Source: Haloterrigena gelatinilytica
Lineage (GTDB): Archaea > Halobacteriota > Halobacteria > Halobacteriales > Natrialbaceae
Direction of reading: 5' to 3'
Assembly (NCBI RefSeq): GCF_013342145.1
Contig: NZ_JABUQZ010000001.1
Location: forward strand, 3,596,001-3,660,000
DNA: 64,000 nucleotides
Part shown: piece by piece, positions 52,086 to 60,351 of the stretch
Position numbering within the stretch: position 1 is the first letter of the stretch
Layout: each line of letters starts with the position of its first letter
The notes under the pieces: model-generated
The model's input: the letters and a program-made list of their open reading frames with translations, nothing else
Databases searched by the model: none
What the model was told of the DNA's origin: nothing
Program-made: the position numbers and the translations under genes

Positions 52086-52883
52086 ATGGTCCGGCTATTC
52101 GTCCTCGCTGTCGCAGCAGGGTTCACGCTGTTCGGGTGGATAGCGCTCTCCAGCGCTCGCGCGATGCGCGGCCGGCAGACGACGATCGACGAACTCGAAT
52201 CGACTGACGCGGGTCGTCTCGAGCCGGGCGGCGAGGCGACGATCAGCGGCCCGGTCTCCGTCCTCGAATCGGCGTCGCCGGAACGAACCGGCCCCGAGTC
52301 GAACGGGACCGACGCGGCCGCCCTCTGGGCGTGGCGGCTCCGCCGGAAGGAGGGAGCGAAGAAGAACAACGGATGGCGGACCGTCGAGGGCGAACTCGCG
52401 GTCGGAGAGTTCACCGTCGACCACGGCTGGGACCGCGTTCGCGTCGACGCCGAGGCGCTTTCGACCCAGGTGGACGATCCGTTCGACTCGTCGCAGTCGT
52501 TCCTCGACGAGCCGGAAACGGACGTCTATCTCGGCGAGCTCGATCCGATCAACAGGTTTCTCGAACGCCACGGGTTCGCGGACGAAGGAGGTATCGTGAG
52601 CGATGTGGAGGTCTCGATCAGCGTCGGCGGGAAGACCACCATGCCCGACAAGTATCAGGCCACGGTCGTCCGCGACGGCGACGAACTGATCGTCCGCGGC
52701 GACCTGATCGAGACGGCAGACGGGTACGTGCTTCGCGGATCGGACGAGACGCCGCTGTCGATCGCGGCCGGTGATCTCCAGAACCAGGAGGACCGGTTGC
52801 GCTCGGAGGTCCGCATGCGAAAGGCGGTCAGCGGCGTGTGCTTCGGGCTCGGTGTGCTCGTCGCGATACTCGCCGTCCTCTAG
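52086..52883 (+). CDS. Membrane protein with GIDE-like domain
   Basis: A 265-residue protein with one helix at each end (VRLFVLAVAAGFTLFGWIAL and VSGVCFGLGVLVAILAVL), and a soluble middle. The middle begins GGEATISGPVSVLESASPER and has AALWAWRLRRKEGAKKNNGW, a layout like the GIDE domain of E3-ligase-type membrane proteins. No RING finger is present. The role in haloarchaea is unknown. Confidence 0.75.
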   Translation: MVRLFVLAVAAGFTLFGWIALSSARAMRGRQTTIDELESTDAGRLEPGGEATISGPVSVLESASPERTGPESNGTDAAALWAWRLRRKEGAKKNNGWRTVEGELAVGEFTVDHGWDRVRVDAEALSTQVDDPFDSSQSFLDEPETDVYLGELDPINRFLERHGFADEGGIVSDVEVSISVGGKTTMPDKYQATVVRDGDELIVRGDLIETADGYVLRGSDETPLSIAAGDLQNQEDRLRSEVRMRKAVSGVCFGLGVLVAILAVL

Positions 52884-53099
52884 AAGGTCTCGACGTCTCG
52901 CGACGTCGGTACCGCGCGCCGCCCGGGGAGACGTCGACGCCCCGTCCCGCACTGTGTCTCGAGTCCGCACCCTCGAGGCGGACGGCTCGCTCGGCGGCTT
53001 CCTCGGAACCGGTCACGTCGGTCGCGCGGCGGTCGTCGGGCGCGGGCTAGTGTATGGAAAGGTATAGGGCGCCGTCCCCGCCTATAGCTATATAAGCAA

Positions 53100-55748
53100 A
53101 TGAGCGACGCGGGATACGACCACGCAACGGTCGAACGGCGCTGGCAGGAGGCGTGGGACGAGGAAGACGCCTATCGGACGCCCGACGACGTCGAGGATCC
53201 GACGTACGTGCTGGGCATGTATCCGTACCCGTCGGGCAAACTCCACATGGGCCACGTTCGAAACTACACGATCACGGACGCGTACGCCCGGTTCCGACGG
53301 ATGCAGGGCGACGACGTCCTCCACCCGATGGGCTGGGACGCCTTCGGCCTCCCCGCGGAGAACGCGGCCAAGGAGCGCGACACCAACCCGCGGGACTGGA
53401 CCTTCGACTGCATCGAGACGATGACCGAGCAGATGGAGTCGATGGGCTTCGGCTACGACTGGGAGCGGGAGATCACCACCTGCACGCCGGAGTACTACCA
53501 GTGGAACCAGTGGCTCTTCGAGCGGTTCCACGAGGAGGGGTTAGTCGAGTGCCGCGACGCCGAGGTCAACTGGTGTCCCCACTGCGAGACCGTCCTCGCC
53601 GACGAGCAGGTCGAGGGCGAGGCCGAACTCTGCTGGCGCTGCGATACGCCGGTCGAGCAGCGCGAACTCGAGCAGTGGTTCCTGAAGATCACCGAGTACG
53701 CGGACGAACTGCTGGAATCGATCGACGACTTAGAGGGGTGGCCCAACTCGGTCCGGCAGATGCAGCGCAACTGGATCGGCCGCCAGTACGGGGCGGAAGT
53801 CGACTTCGATATCGAGGGTCACGGCCCCGTCACGGCCTTCACGACTCGCCTCGACACCATCCACGGGGCGACGTTCTTCGCGCTGGCGCCCGACCACCCG
53901 ATCAGCGAGGCACTCGCCGAGGAAAACGAGGACGTCCGCCGGTTCGTCGAGGAGGAGGCCGACCCCGACGGCGACGAGCCGAACGGCGTCGCGACCGGCC
54001 TCACGGCCACGAACCCCGCCACCGGCGACGAGATTCCGGTCTACGTCGCCGACTTCGTCCTCTCGGACGTCGGGACGGGCGCGCTGATGGCCGTTCCGGG
54101 CCACGACGAGCGCGACCACGTCTTCGCGGAGAAGAAGGGGCTGGACGTCGTCCCCGTCATCGCCCCCGAACCCGAAGCGGGCGAGGAGCCCGAAGCGCCC
54201 GACGTCGAGGAGGAAGCCTACACCGAGGACGGCGTCCTGATCAACTCCGGTGACTACTCGGGCCTCGACAGCGAGACGGCTCGAGAGCGTCTGACGGAGG
54301 ACATCGACAGCGCCGCGGAAGCGACGCAGTACCAGCTTCGCGACTGGGGGATCTCCCGCCAGCGCTACTGGGGAACGCCGATCCCGGTGATCCACTGCGA
54401 GGACTGTGGTCCGGTCACGGTCCCCGAGGAGGAGCTGCCGGTCGAACTGCCGGAGTTCATCAACACCACCGGCAATCCGCTGGACGCCGCCGAGGAGTGG
54501 AAGCAGACGACGTGTCCCGACTGCGGCGGCCCGGCCGAACGGGAGACCGACACGATGGACACCTTCGTCGACTCCTCGTGGTACTTCCTGCGGTACGTCT
54601 CGCCGGGCGCGGAAGACGTGCCGTTCGACCTCGAGCGGGCCAACGACTGGATGCCCGTCGACCAGTACGTCGGCGGCATCGAACACGCGGTGATGCACCT
54701 GCTGTACTCGCGGTTCTTCACGAAGGTGCTGGCCGACCACGAAGGGCTCGAGCACCGCGAGCCCTTCACGAACCTGCTGGCCCAGGGGATGGTGCAACTC
54801 GAGGGAGAGAAGATGTCCAAGTCCAAGGGCAACGTCGTCTCGCCCCAGCGGATCGTCGAGGAGTACGGCGCGGACACGGCGCGGCTGTTCATGATGCAGG
54901 CCGCCCAGCCCGAGCGGGACTTCGACTGGAGCGAGGAGGGCGTCCGGTCGACGAACGCCTTCCTCGCGCGGCTGAAGGGAATGGTCGAGGACTACGTTGC
55001 CGACGAGCCCGCGGGCGACGATGACGCCGTCGCGAGTTACGTCGACAGCGAGATCGACGCGACGATCGCGCTGGCGACCGACGAGTACGACGACCTGACG
55101 TTCAACAAGGCGCTGCGCGAGACGCAGGATCTGGTCCGAACGCTGCGGCAATACGCCGACTACGCGGAGCCCCACGCCGAGACCTACGAGCGCGGGCTGT
55201 CGGCGGTCGTCCGCCTGCTCGCGCCGGTCGCGCCCCACCTCGCGGAGGAGCTGTGGGACGAACTGGGCAACGACGGCCTCGTCGCCGACGCCGCCTGGCC
55301 GACCGCCGAGGTCGACCGCGACCACGTCACGAAGCGCCGCCGACTGGTCGAGAACACTCGCGAGGACATCCGCGACATCGTCGAGGTCGCCGGCATCGAG
55401 GATCCGAAGGCGATCGACGTCGTCGTCGCGCCCGACTGGAAGTACGACGCCCTCGAGATCGCGATCGAGAGCGACGCCGACAACCTGATCGGCGAACTCA
55501 TGCAGGAATCCCACATCCGCGAGCAGGGCGACGCCGCGGCCGACTACGGTCAGGACCTGCAGGCCGAACGCGAGGCGCTGTCGATGACTCTCTCGCCCGA
55601 GGCGGAGCATGCGGCCCTCGAGTCGGCCGCCTGGCTGATCGAACGCGAGTTCGAGGCGCCGGTAACCGTCGTCGGCGCCGACGAAGCCGACGAGGACGTG
55701 CTCGCGAACGCCGAACCCGGCCGCCCGGCGATCGAAATCGACGACTGA
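53100..55748 (+). CDS. leuS: Leucyl-tRNA synthetase (class I)
   Basis: Charges tRNA-Leu. It has 882 residues. The HIGH-type motif is PYPSGKLHMGHVRNYTITDA near residue 42; a zinc ribbon CPHCETVLADEQ with WRCDTPVEQ follows; the editing domain includes TAFTTRLDTIHGATFFALAP and GTGALMAVPGHDERDHVFAE; the second zinc pair CPDCGGPAERETDTMDTFVD precedes the KMSKSKGNVVSPQRI loop. The C-terminal domain is of the bacterial-like LeuS layout. Upstream TATA-like words (GTATAG, CTATATAAG) lie close to the ATG. Confidence 0.97.
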   Translation: MSDAGYDHATVERRWQEAWDEEDAYRTPDDVEDPTYVLGMYPYPSGKLHMGHVRNYTITDAYARFRRMQGDDVLHPMGWDAFGLPAENAAKERDTNPRDWTFDCIETMTEQMESMGFGYDWEREITTCTPEYYQWNQWLFERFHEEGLVECRDAEVNWCPHCETVLADEQVEGEAELCWRCDTPVEQRELEQWFLKITEYADELLESIDDLEGWPNSVRQMQRNWIGRQYGAEVDFDIEGHGPVTAFTTRLDTIHGATFFALAPDHPISEALAEENEDVRRFVEEEADPDGDEPNGVATGLTATNPATGDEIPVYVADFVLSDVGTGALMAVPGHDERDHVFAEKKGLDVVPVIAPEPEAGEEPEAPDVEEEAYTEDGVLINSGDYSGLDSETARERLTEDIDSAAEATQYQLRDWGISRQRYWGTPIPVIHCEDCGPVTVPEEELPVELPEFINTTGNPLDAAEEWKQTTCPDCGGPAERETDTMDTFVDSSWYFLRYVSPGAEDVPFDLERANDWMPVDQYVGGIEHAVMHLLYSRFFTKVLADHEGLEHREPFTNLLAQGMVQLEGEKMSKSKGNVVSPQRIVEEYGADTARLFMMQAAQPERDFDWSEEGVRSTNAFLARLKGMVEDYVADEPAGDDDAVASYVDSEIDATIALATDEYDDLTFNKALRETQDLVRTLRQYADYAEPHAETYERGLSAVVRLLAPVAPHLAEELWDELGNDGLVADAAWPTAEVDRDHVTKRRRLVENTREDIRDIVEVAGIEDPKAIDVVVAPDWKYDALEIAIESDADNLIGELMQESHIREQGDAAADYGQDLQAEREALSMTLSPEAEHAALESAAWLIEREFEAPVTVVGADEADEDVLANAEPGRPAIEIDD

Positions 55749-56195
55749 TCGACGCCGTCCGACGCCGTCGGCAATCGATTACCGCGTTTCGCTCGAACGT
55801 CCCGACCTCGAGACTCGCCGTCCGCACTCGACGCTACCGAGGGGACCCCATCAATCGAGCGTCGTCCCCGACTCGTCGATCGCGGTCGATGTCGCCGACC
55901 GATTCCGTCCGCTGTTATCTATCCGTACTGGTATAACTGGGCCGAAATACGGTGCGATCGCTCGAGCGTACGGACCGTCCTCTCTCCCCGACGGCTGCGT
56001 GCGGCTATCAGGGACCACTTTTCGATCGAACCGTCCGCTCGCGCTCGCGGATTCGGGGGAGCTCCGAGAGCTATAACGATGTGTACAAACCAGCTCGGAG
56101 TGTTCAATTGTGTCGATACATTCAATTAGTGTGAATTACCAGTATTACGGAGACACGTCGCAGCGCCACGCTGCCCGACACGTCCACGGTACACT
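55749..56195. other. 447-bp spacer upstream of the transducer/opsin operon
   Basis: No credible gene. Near its right end are TTCAATT copies at 56103-56109 and 56121-56127, an inverted repeat ATTCA-N7-TGAAT at 56120-56136, an AGTATTAC word at 56141-56148, two GACACGTC copies (56152-56159 and 56177-56184) and a small hairpin CAGCG-CCA-CGCTG-like at 56161-56172. The AT-rich part (56070-56148) probably contains the operon promoter, which would leave a leader of some 30-60 nt. Confidence 0.45.
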
Positions 56196-58457
56196 ATGGC
56201 ATTCGAGGACTCACTCCCCGATCGGCTCAGAGAAACGTACAGTGTAAAGATCGGTTTGATTTTCGTCGCGATCGCGCTCGTGACGCTGCTCGTCTCGGCG
56301 GTCTTTTTCGCCCACGTCTCCGGGGCGGTCGGGCCGGAAGCGGAACAGCACTTCGGCGACCGAACCGACGACCGAAGCGACGTCGCGGAGACGTGGCTCG
56401 AAACGAACGCGGAGACGACGAACGGATTGGCGGCGGACGCGACCGTCCGCGACGGCGATACCGAAGCGATCGCCGACCGGCTCGCCGACGCACAGGCCGC
56501 CCGGGGTGATCGCGTCGCGGAAATCCACTACCTCGCCGCCGACGGCGAGGTGCTCGCGAGCAGCGACGACGCGGCGACGACCGAGAACTTCTTCGACGCC
56601 GCGGGCGTCGACGGCGAGACCGACGGCCCGACCGCGGCCCACCGGGCGCTCTCGAGCGACGGCGAAGTGCTCTCGTTCGTCGCGAGCGTCCCGGATGAGG
56701 ATCGCTACGTCGCCCTCTCGGCGCCGGTCGCCGCCTTCGCGTCGACGCTCGAGAGCGGTGACGACTACCGGACGGTCGTCACCGGCGCCGACGGCGAGCG
56801 GATCGTCGGCGTCGGCGAACTGAGCGAGGACGTCGAGGTCGACGACGCGGCCGTCCTCGAGTCCGTCGGAACCGACGCGTCGGGCGTCGTGACGGCGACT
56901 CCCGAGGGAACCGATCGGGAACTCGCCGCGACGACGGCGACGATCGACGTCGGCGAGTCGACGATGGGGGTCACGACCTACGGCGTCGCGGACGACGTCT
57001 TCGCGGCCCAGAACACCGCGACGGCCGCCATCGCGACGCTGGCGTTCATCTTCGTCATCAACCTCGGCTTCGTCGCCATCGTCCTCGGCGGCAACCTCTC
57101 CCTACAGCTGCGCCGGCTCGCCCAGAAGGCCGAACGGATGGGCGACGGCGACCTCGACGTCGACCTCGAGAGCGACCGGATCGACGAGGTCGGCATCCTC
57201 TACGACTCCTTCGGATCGATGCGCGACGATCTCAGCACCACGCTGGCCGATCTGGAGGACGAACGCGAACGCGCACGCGAGGCCCAGCGCCGCACCGAGC
57301 AGCGCAACCGCGAACTCGAGGCGGAGGCCGAGCGCTTCGGCGAGGTGATGGCCGACTGCGCCGACGGCGATCTGCAGCGGCGCCTCGAGGCCGAGACCGA
57401 CCACGAGGCGATGGTCGAGATCGCCGAGTCGTTCAACGAGATGATCGCCGACCTCGAGACGACGGTGTCTCAGGTCAAGCGGATCTCGCGGGACGTCGCG
57501 CGGACGAGTACGGAGGTCCAGTCCAGTTCCGAGGAGATCAGCCGGGCCAGCGAGGAGGTCAGCGCCTCGGTCCAGGAGATCTCCGCCGGCTCCTCGACGC
57601 AGGCCGAGGATCTGGAGACGGCGACGACGGAAGTCAAGGAGATGTCGGCGACCGTCGAGGAGGTCGCCGCCGCGACGAGTACGATCGCCGACCAGTCGAC
57701 GCAGGTCGACGAGCTCGCGACCGCCGGACAGGAGGCGGCCGAGGAGACGACGGCGGAGATGCACGTCGCCAGCGACCAGACGGAGACCGTCGCCGAGACG
57801 ATCCACGAACTCGAGCGGGAGGCCGAACAGATTCAGGAGATCGTCGAGCTGATCGACGAGATCGCCGGCCAGACGAACATGCTGGCGCTGAACGCGGCGA
57901 TCGAGTCGGCCCGGTCCCAGAGCGCCTCGAGCGAGGACGGCGGCTTCCAGGCCGTCGCCGACGAGGTCAAGGAGCTGGCCGAGCAGACCCAGACGGCAGT
58001 CGACGACGTCGAAGCCATGATCGAATCGATACAACGGCGCGCGACCGAGAGTGCGGCACAGATCGAGGAGACCGAGGAGACGATCGGATCGGCTACCGAT
58101 CGCGTCGACTCCCTCGCGGACAACTTGGACCGGATCGCCCGGGAGATCGAGCAGGTCGCGAGCGGCGTCACGCAGATCGATCAGGCGACGAACGAGCAGT
58201 CCGAGTCCGCCGAGGAGCTCGCGACGATCGTTCAGGACGTCGCCAGCGTGGCCAACGAAACGACCTCGCAGGCACAGCAGGTCGCGGCGGCCTCCGAGGA
58301 GACGACGGCGACGATCACCGACGTCTCCGCCGAGGCGACGCGGCTCGACCGGCGGGCGACGGAGCTGGCCGACGCCGTCGACGAGTTCGCCGTCTCGGAG
58401 GCGGCGGAATCCGACTCACAGCTGCCGGCCGCCGAACACGGAGGTGAGAGCCGATGA
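56196..58457 (+). CDS. Methyl-accepting transducer (HtrII-like) with large extracellular domain
   Basis: A 753-residue two-helix membrane transducer that would signal to CheA. Helix 1 is IGLIFVAIALVTLLVSAVFF (about residues 19-38). An extracellular domain of about 235 residues follows (45-272), with repeated beta-strand/helix pattern like a Cache-type sensor. Helix 2 (about 276-300) is IATLAFIFVINLGFVAIVLG. Two HAMP units come next (about 302-355 and 385-430), then the long coiled coil. The signalling tip is ELIDEIAGQTNMLALNAAIE with GFQAVADEVKELAEQTQTAV. A short QSASSED insertion lies between the two halves of the tip. Its stop overlaps the start of the opsin-like gene (ATGA). Confidence 0.93.
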   Translation: MAFEDSLPDRLRETYSVKIGLIFVAIALVTLLVSAVFFAHVSGAVGPEAEQHFGDRTDDRSDVAETWLETNAETTNGLAADATVRDGDTEAIADRLADAQAARGDRVAEIHYLAADGEVLASSDDAATTENFFDAAGVDGETDGPTAAHRALSSDGEVLSFVASVPDEDRYVALSAPVAAFASTLESGDDYRTVVTGADGERIVGVGELSEDVEVDDAAVLESVGTDASGVVTATPEGTDRELAATTATIDVGESTMGVTTYGVADDVFAAQNTATAAIATLAFIFVINLGFVAIVLGGNLSLQLRRLAQKAERMGDGDLDVDLESDRIDEVGILYDSFGSMRDDLSTTLADLEDERERAREAQRRTEQRNRELEAEAERFGEVMADCADGDLQRRLEAETDHEAMVEIAESFNEMIADLETTVSQVKRISRDVARTSTEVQSSSEEISRASEEVSASVQEISAGSSTQAEDLETATTEVKEMSATVEEVAAATSTIADQSTQVDELATAGQEAAEETTAEMHVASDQTETVAETIHELEREAEQIQEIVELIDEIAGQTNMLALNAAIESARSQSASSEDGGFQAVADEVKELAEQTQTAVDDVEAMIESIQRRATESAAQIEETEETIGSATDRVDSLADNLDRIAREIEQVASGVTQIDQATNEQSESAEELATIVQDVASVANETTSQAQQVAAASEETTATITDVSAEATRLDRRATELADAVDEFAVSEAAESDSQLPAAEHGGESR

Positions 58458-59233
58458 TCGGCGAGCTCGAGATGTACCGGCTCAGCTCCTACGTGACGGC
58501 CGTCGCGACGCTGGCGTTTCTCGGCTGGGTCGCGAAGAAACCGGCCGGGACGCGCCGGTACTTCCTGCCGGCGCCGATCGTCTGCGGGACGCTCTCGCTC
58601 GCGTACTTCGGGATGTCGCTCGAACTGCTTCGAGTGACGACGCCGAACGGCCAGCCGCTTCCGATGAGCCGCTACGTCGACTACTTCGTCGCGACGACGA
58701 TCATGATCGCGGTCGCGGGGAAGGTCGCGGACGCGACCCGACGCCAGTTGGCCACGCTCATCGCCCTGACGATCGGTTGGATCGGTTTCAGCCTCGGCCG
58801 ATACTTCCTCACTGGGGCGGCAGTGCTCGCCGCGAACCTGGGTACGGCCGTCGCCCTCGCCGCGCTCCTCTACGTGATGATCTGGCCGGTGACGAAACGC
58901 TCCGGCGAGACCTCCGGCGAGCGGGTGCTTCTCTACGGCAAACTCAGGAATTTGATCATCCTGCTCTGGATTGCGTATCTGGTTATCGGCGTCATCTCGC
59001 GACAGGGGCTCGGCCTGCTCGACGCCTTCGGCGGCGTCTTCGCGGGCGCCTATCTCGACATCGCCACCCGAATCGGCTTCGGACTGTTGCTTCTCCGGGG
59101 GTCCGATGCGATGGCGAACCTCATCGACGACGTCGAGTCGAACGGCGGCTCCGGTGAGCCCGGTGACGAAGTGACGTTCGCGGAGTCGTCCGGCGACTCC
59201 GACGCCGATCCCGACATCGAACCGGCCGACTAA
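58454..59233 (+). CDS. Sensory-rhodopsin-II-like opsin lacking the retinal lysine (R206)
   Basis: A 259-residue seven-helix protein of the microbial rhodopsin family. Segments collinear with sensory rhodopsin II are TRRYFLPAPIVCGTLSLAYF (helix B side), SRYVDYFVATTIMIAVAG (helix C), YGKLRNLIILLWIAYLVIGV (helix F) and GAYLDIATRIGFGLLLLRG (helix G). In helix G the Asp counterpart of BR D212 is present (D202), but the Schiff-base lysine is Arg (R206, codon CGA at 59069-59071). R73 and D76 (counterparts of BR R82 and D85) remain. W86, T89, P91, P186 and W189 counterparts are Y77, A80, T82, L176 and G179. W172, Y175 and T205 (NpSRII T204) are kept. An acidic tail covers 226-259. Translationally coupled to the transducer. 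Retinal binding by Schiff base is not possible; function unknown. Confidence 0.88.
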   Translation: MIGELEMYRLSSYVTAVATLAFLGWVAKKPAGTRRYFLPAPIVCGTLSLAYFGMSLELLRVTTPNGQPLPMSRYVDYFVATTIMIAVAGKVADATRRQLATLIALTIGWIGFSLGRYFLTGAAVLAANLGTAVALAALLYVMIWPVTKRSGETSGERVLLYGKLRNLIILLWIAYLVIGVISRQGLGLLDAFGGVFAGAYLDIATRIGFGLLLLRGSDAMANLIDDVESNGGSGEPGDEVTFAESSGDSDADPDIEPAD

Positions 59234-59263
59234 CCGGTCGCAGTTCCGGTTCGAACGGCCGCT

Positions 59264-59304
59264 CGACTGTCACCGTTCGAGACCTCAATCGAAGCTGACA
59301 GTCG
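59264..59304 (+). terminator. Two-tier hairpin after the opsin-like gene
   Basis: Arms CGACTGTCA (59264-59272) and TGACAGTCG (59296-59304) enclose TTCGA (59276-59280) and TCGAA (59289-59293). A T-containing tail, TCTCCTTTAT, follows at 59309-59318. Likely operon terminator, 31 nt after the stop. Confidence 0.55.
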
Positions 59305-59369
59305 ACTGTCTCCTTTATCCGATCGCTCCTCGTATTCGGGACCACAGTCCACAGGACTGGCTCTCGAGG

Positions 59370-60188
59370 ATGACGGATCACAGCAACAGACAGACACGAC
59401 GTCGAACACGACCGCGAACTGATCCCTTTCGGTGGGACTTCGCCGACGGCTCGACCCCGACCGCGCCACACGTCGCCTCGATGACGTGGCGCGACGGGTT
59501 GTTCGTCAACTGGCCCGTCGACGCCGACGCCCTCCGTCCGCACGTTCCCGACCAACTGACGCTCGAGACGCGAGACGGCGACGCCTGGCTCAGCGTGCTG
59601 CCGTTCGTGCTCACGAAGGTCGGGATCCGCGGCGCGCCGGCGTTTACCAGAACGGCCGTCGCCGAACTCAACGTCCGGACGTACGTCCGGTACCGCGGCG
59701 ACCCGGGCCTGTTCTTCTTCAGTATCGACGTCGGGAGCCCGTTGATCGCCGCGATCGTCGGCCGAACGACGCGGCTCCCGGTCTATCACGCACACATGCG
59801 GGTCAGCGCCGACAGCGGCGACGTCCGCTTCTCGAGTACGCGGGGCCAGACCGCGGCCGGCGCGCGGCCGCGGTTCGACGAGGACGCGCCGCGGGCTCGC
59901 TTCGACGCGACGTATCGCCCCGACGGCGGCGTCTTTCGCCCCGAACCGGACACGCTCGCCCACTGGCTCGTCGAACGCCGTCGGTTCTACGCCGCCGAAG
60001 ACAGGGGAGTCCTGACCGGCGAAATCGCCCACGAGCGGTGGCCCCTCCGGCCCGGCGAAGTGACGATCAACGAAAACACCATGTTCGAGGTCAACGACCT
60101 GCCGGAGCCGGCCGGCGATCCGGTCGTCTACTACTGCGACGAACTCCCGATGACGGGTTCGATTCCGCGGCGACTCCGTGGGGAATGA
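59370..60188 (+). CDS. DUF2071 (YqjF-like) protein
   Basis: A 272-residue protein of the DUF2071/YqjF family. Motifs are ASMTWRDGLFVNWPVDADAL, LRPHVPDQLTLETRDGDAWL, ELNVRTYVRYRGDPGLFFFS and a C-terminal VTINENTMFEVNDLP. The N-terminal 20 residues are basic and low complexity (NRQTRRRTRPRTDPF), so the real start may be the later in-frame ATG at 59481. Function unknown; B. subtilis YqjF is stress-linked. Confidence 0.85.
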   Translation: MTDHSNRQTRRRTRPRTDPFRWDFADGSTPTAPHVASMTWRDGLFVNWPVDADALRPHVPDQLTLETRDGDAWLSVLPFVLTKVGIRGAPAFTRTAVAELNVRTYVRYRGDPGLFFFSIDVGSPLIAAIVGRTTRLPVYHAHMRVSADSGDVRFSSTRGQTAAGARPRFDEDAPRARFDATYRPDGGVFRPEPDTLAHWLVERRRFYAAEDRGVLTGEIAHERWPLRPGEVTINENTMFEVNDLPEPAGDPVVYYCDELPMTGSIPRRLRGE

Positions 60189-60351
60189 GGTCGGTCGGTC
60201 CGGCGGCGAACGGTCCGCTGCCGACCGCAGCCGGCGGGATACCGACATCGTTCGAGAGTTCGGGCTCTCCTGATTGCGGGTCAACACCTCCCGAAGAAGA
60301 TCGGAGTCTTTGTTAACTATGATCCGAGATAATTATATTGGCTAATCACCC

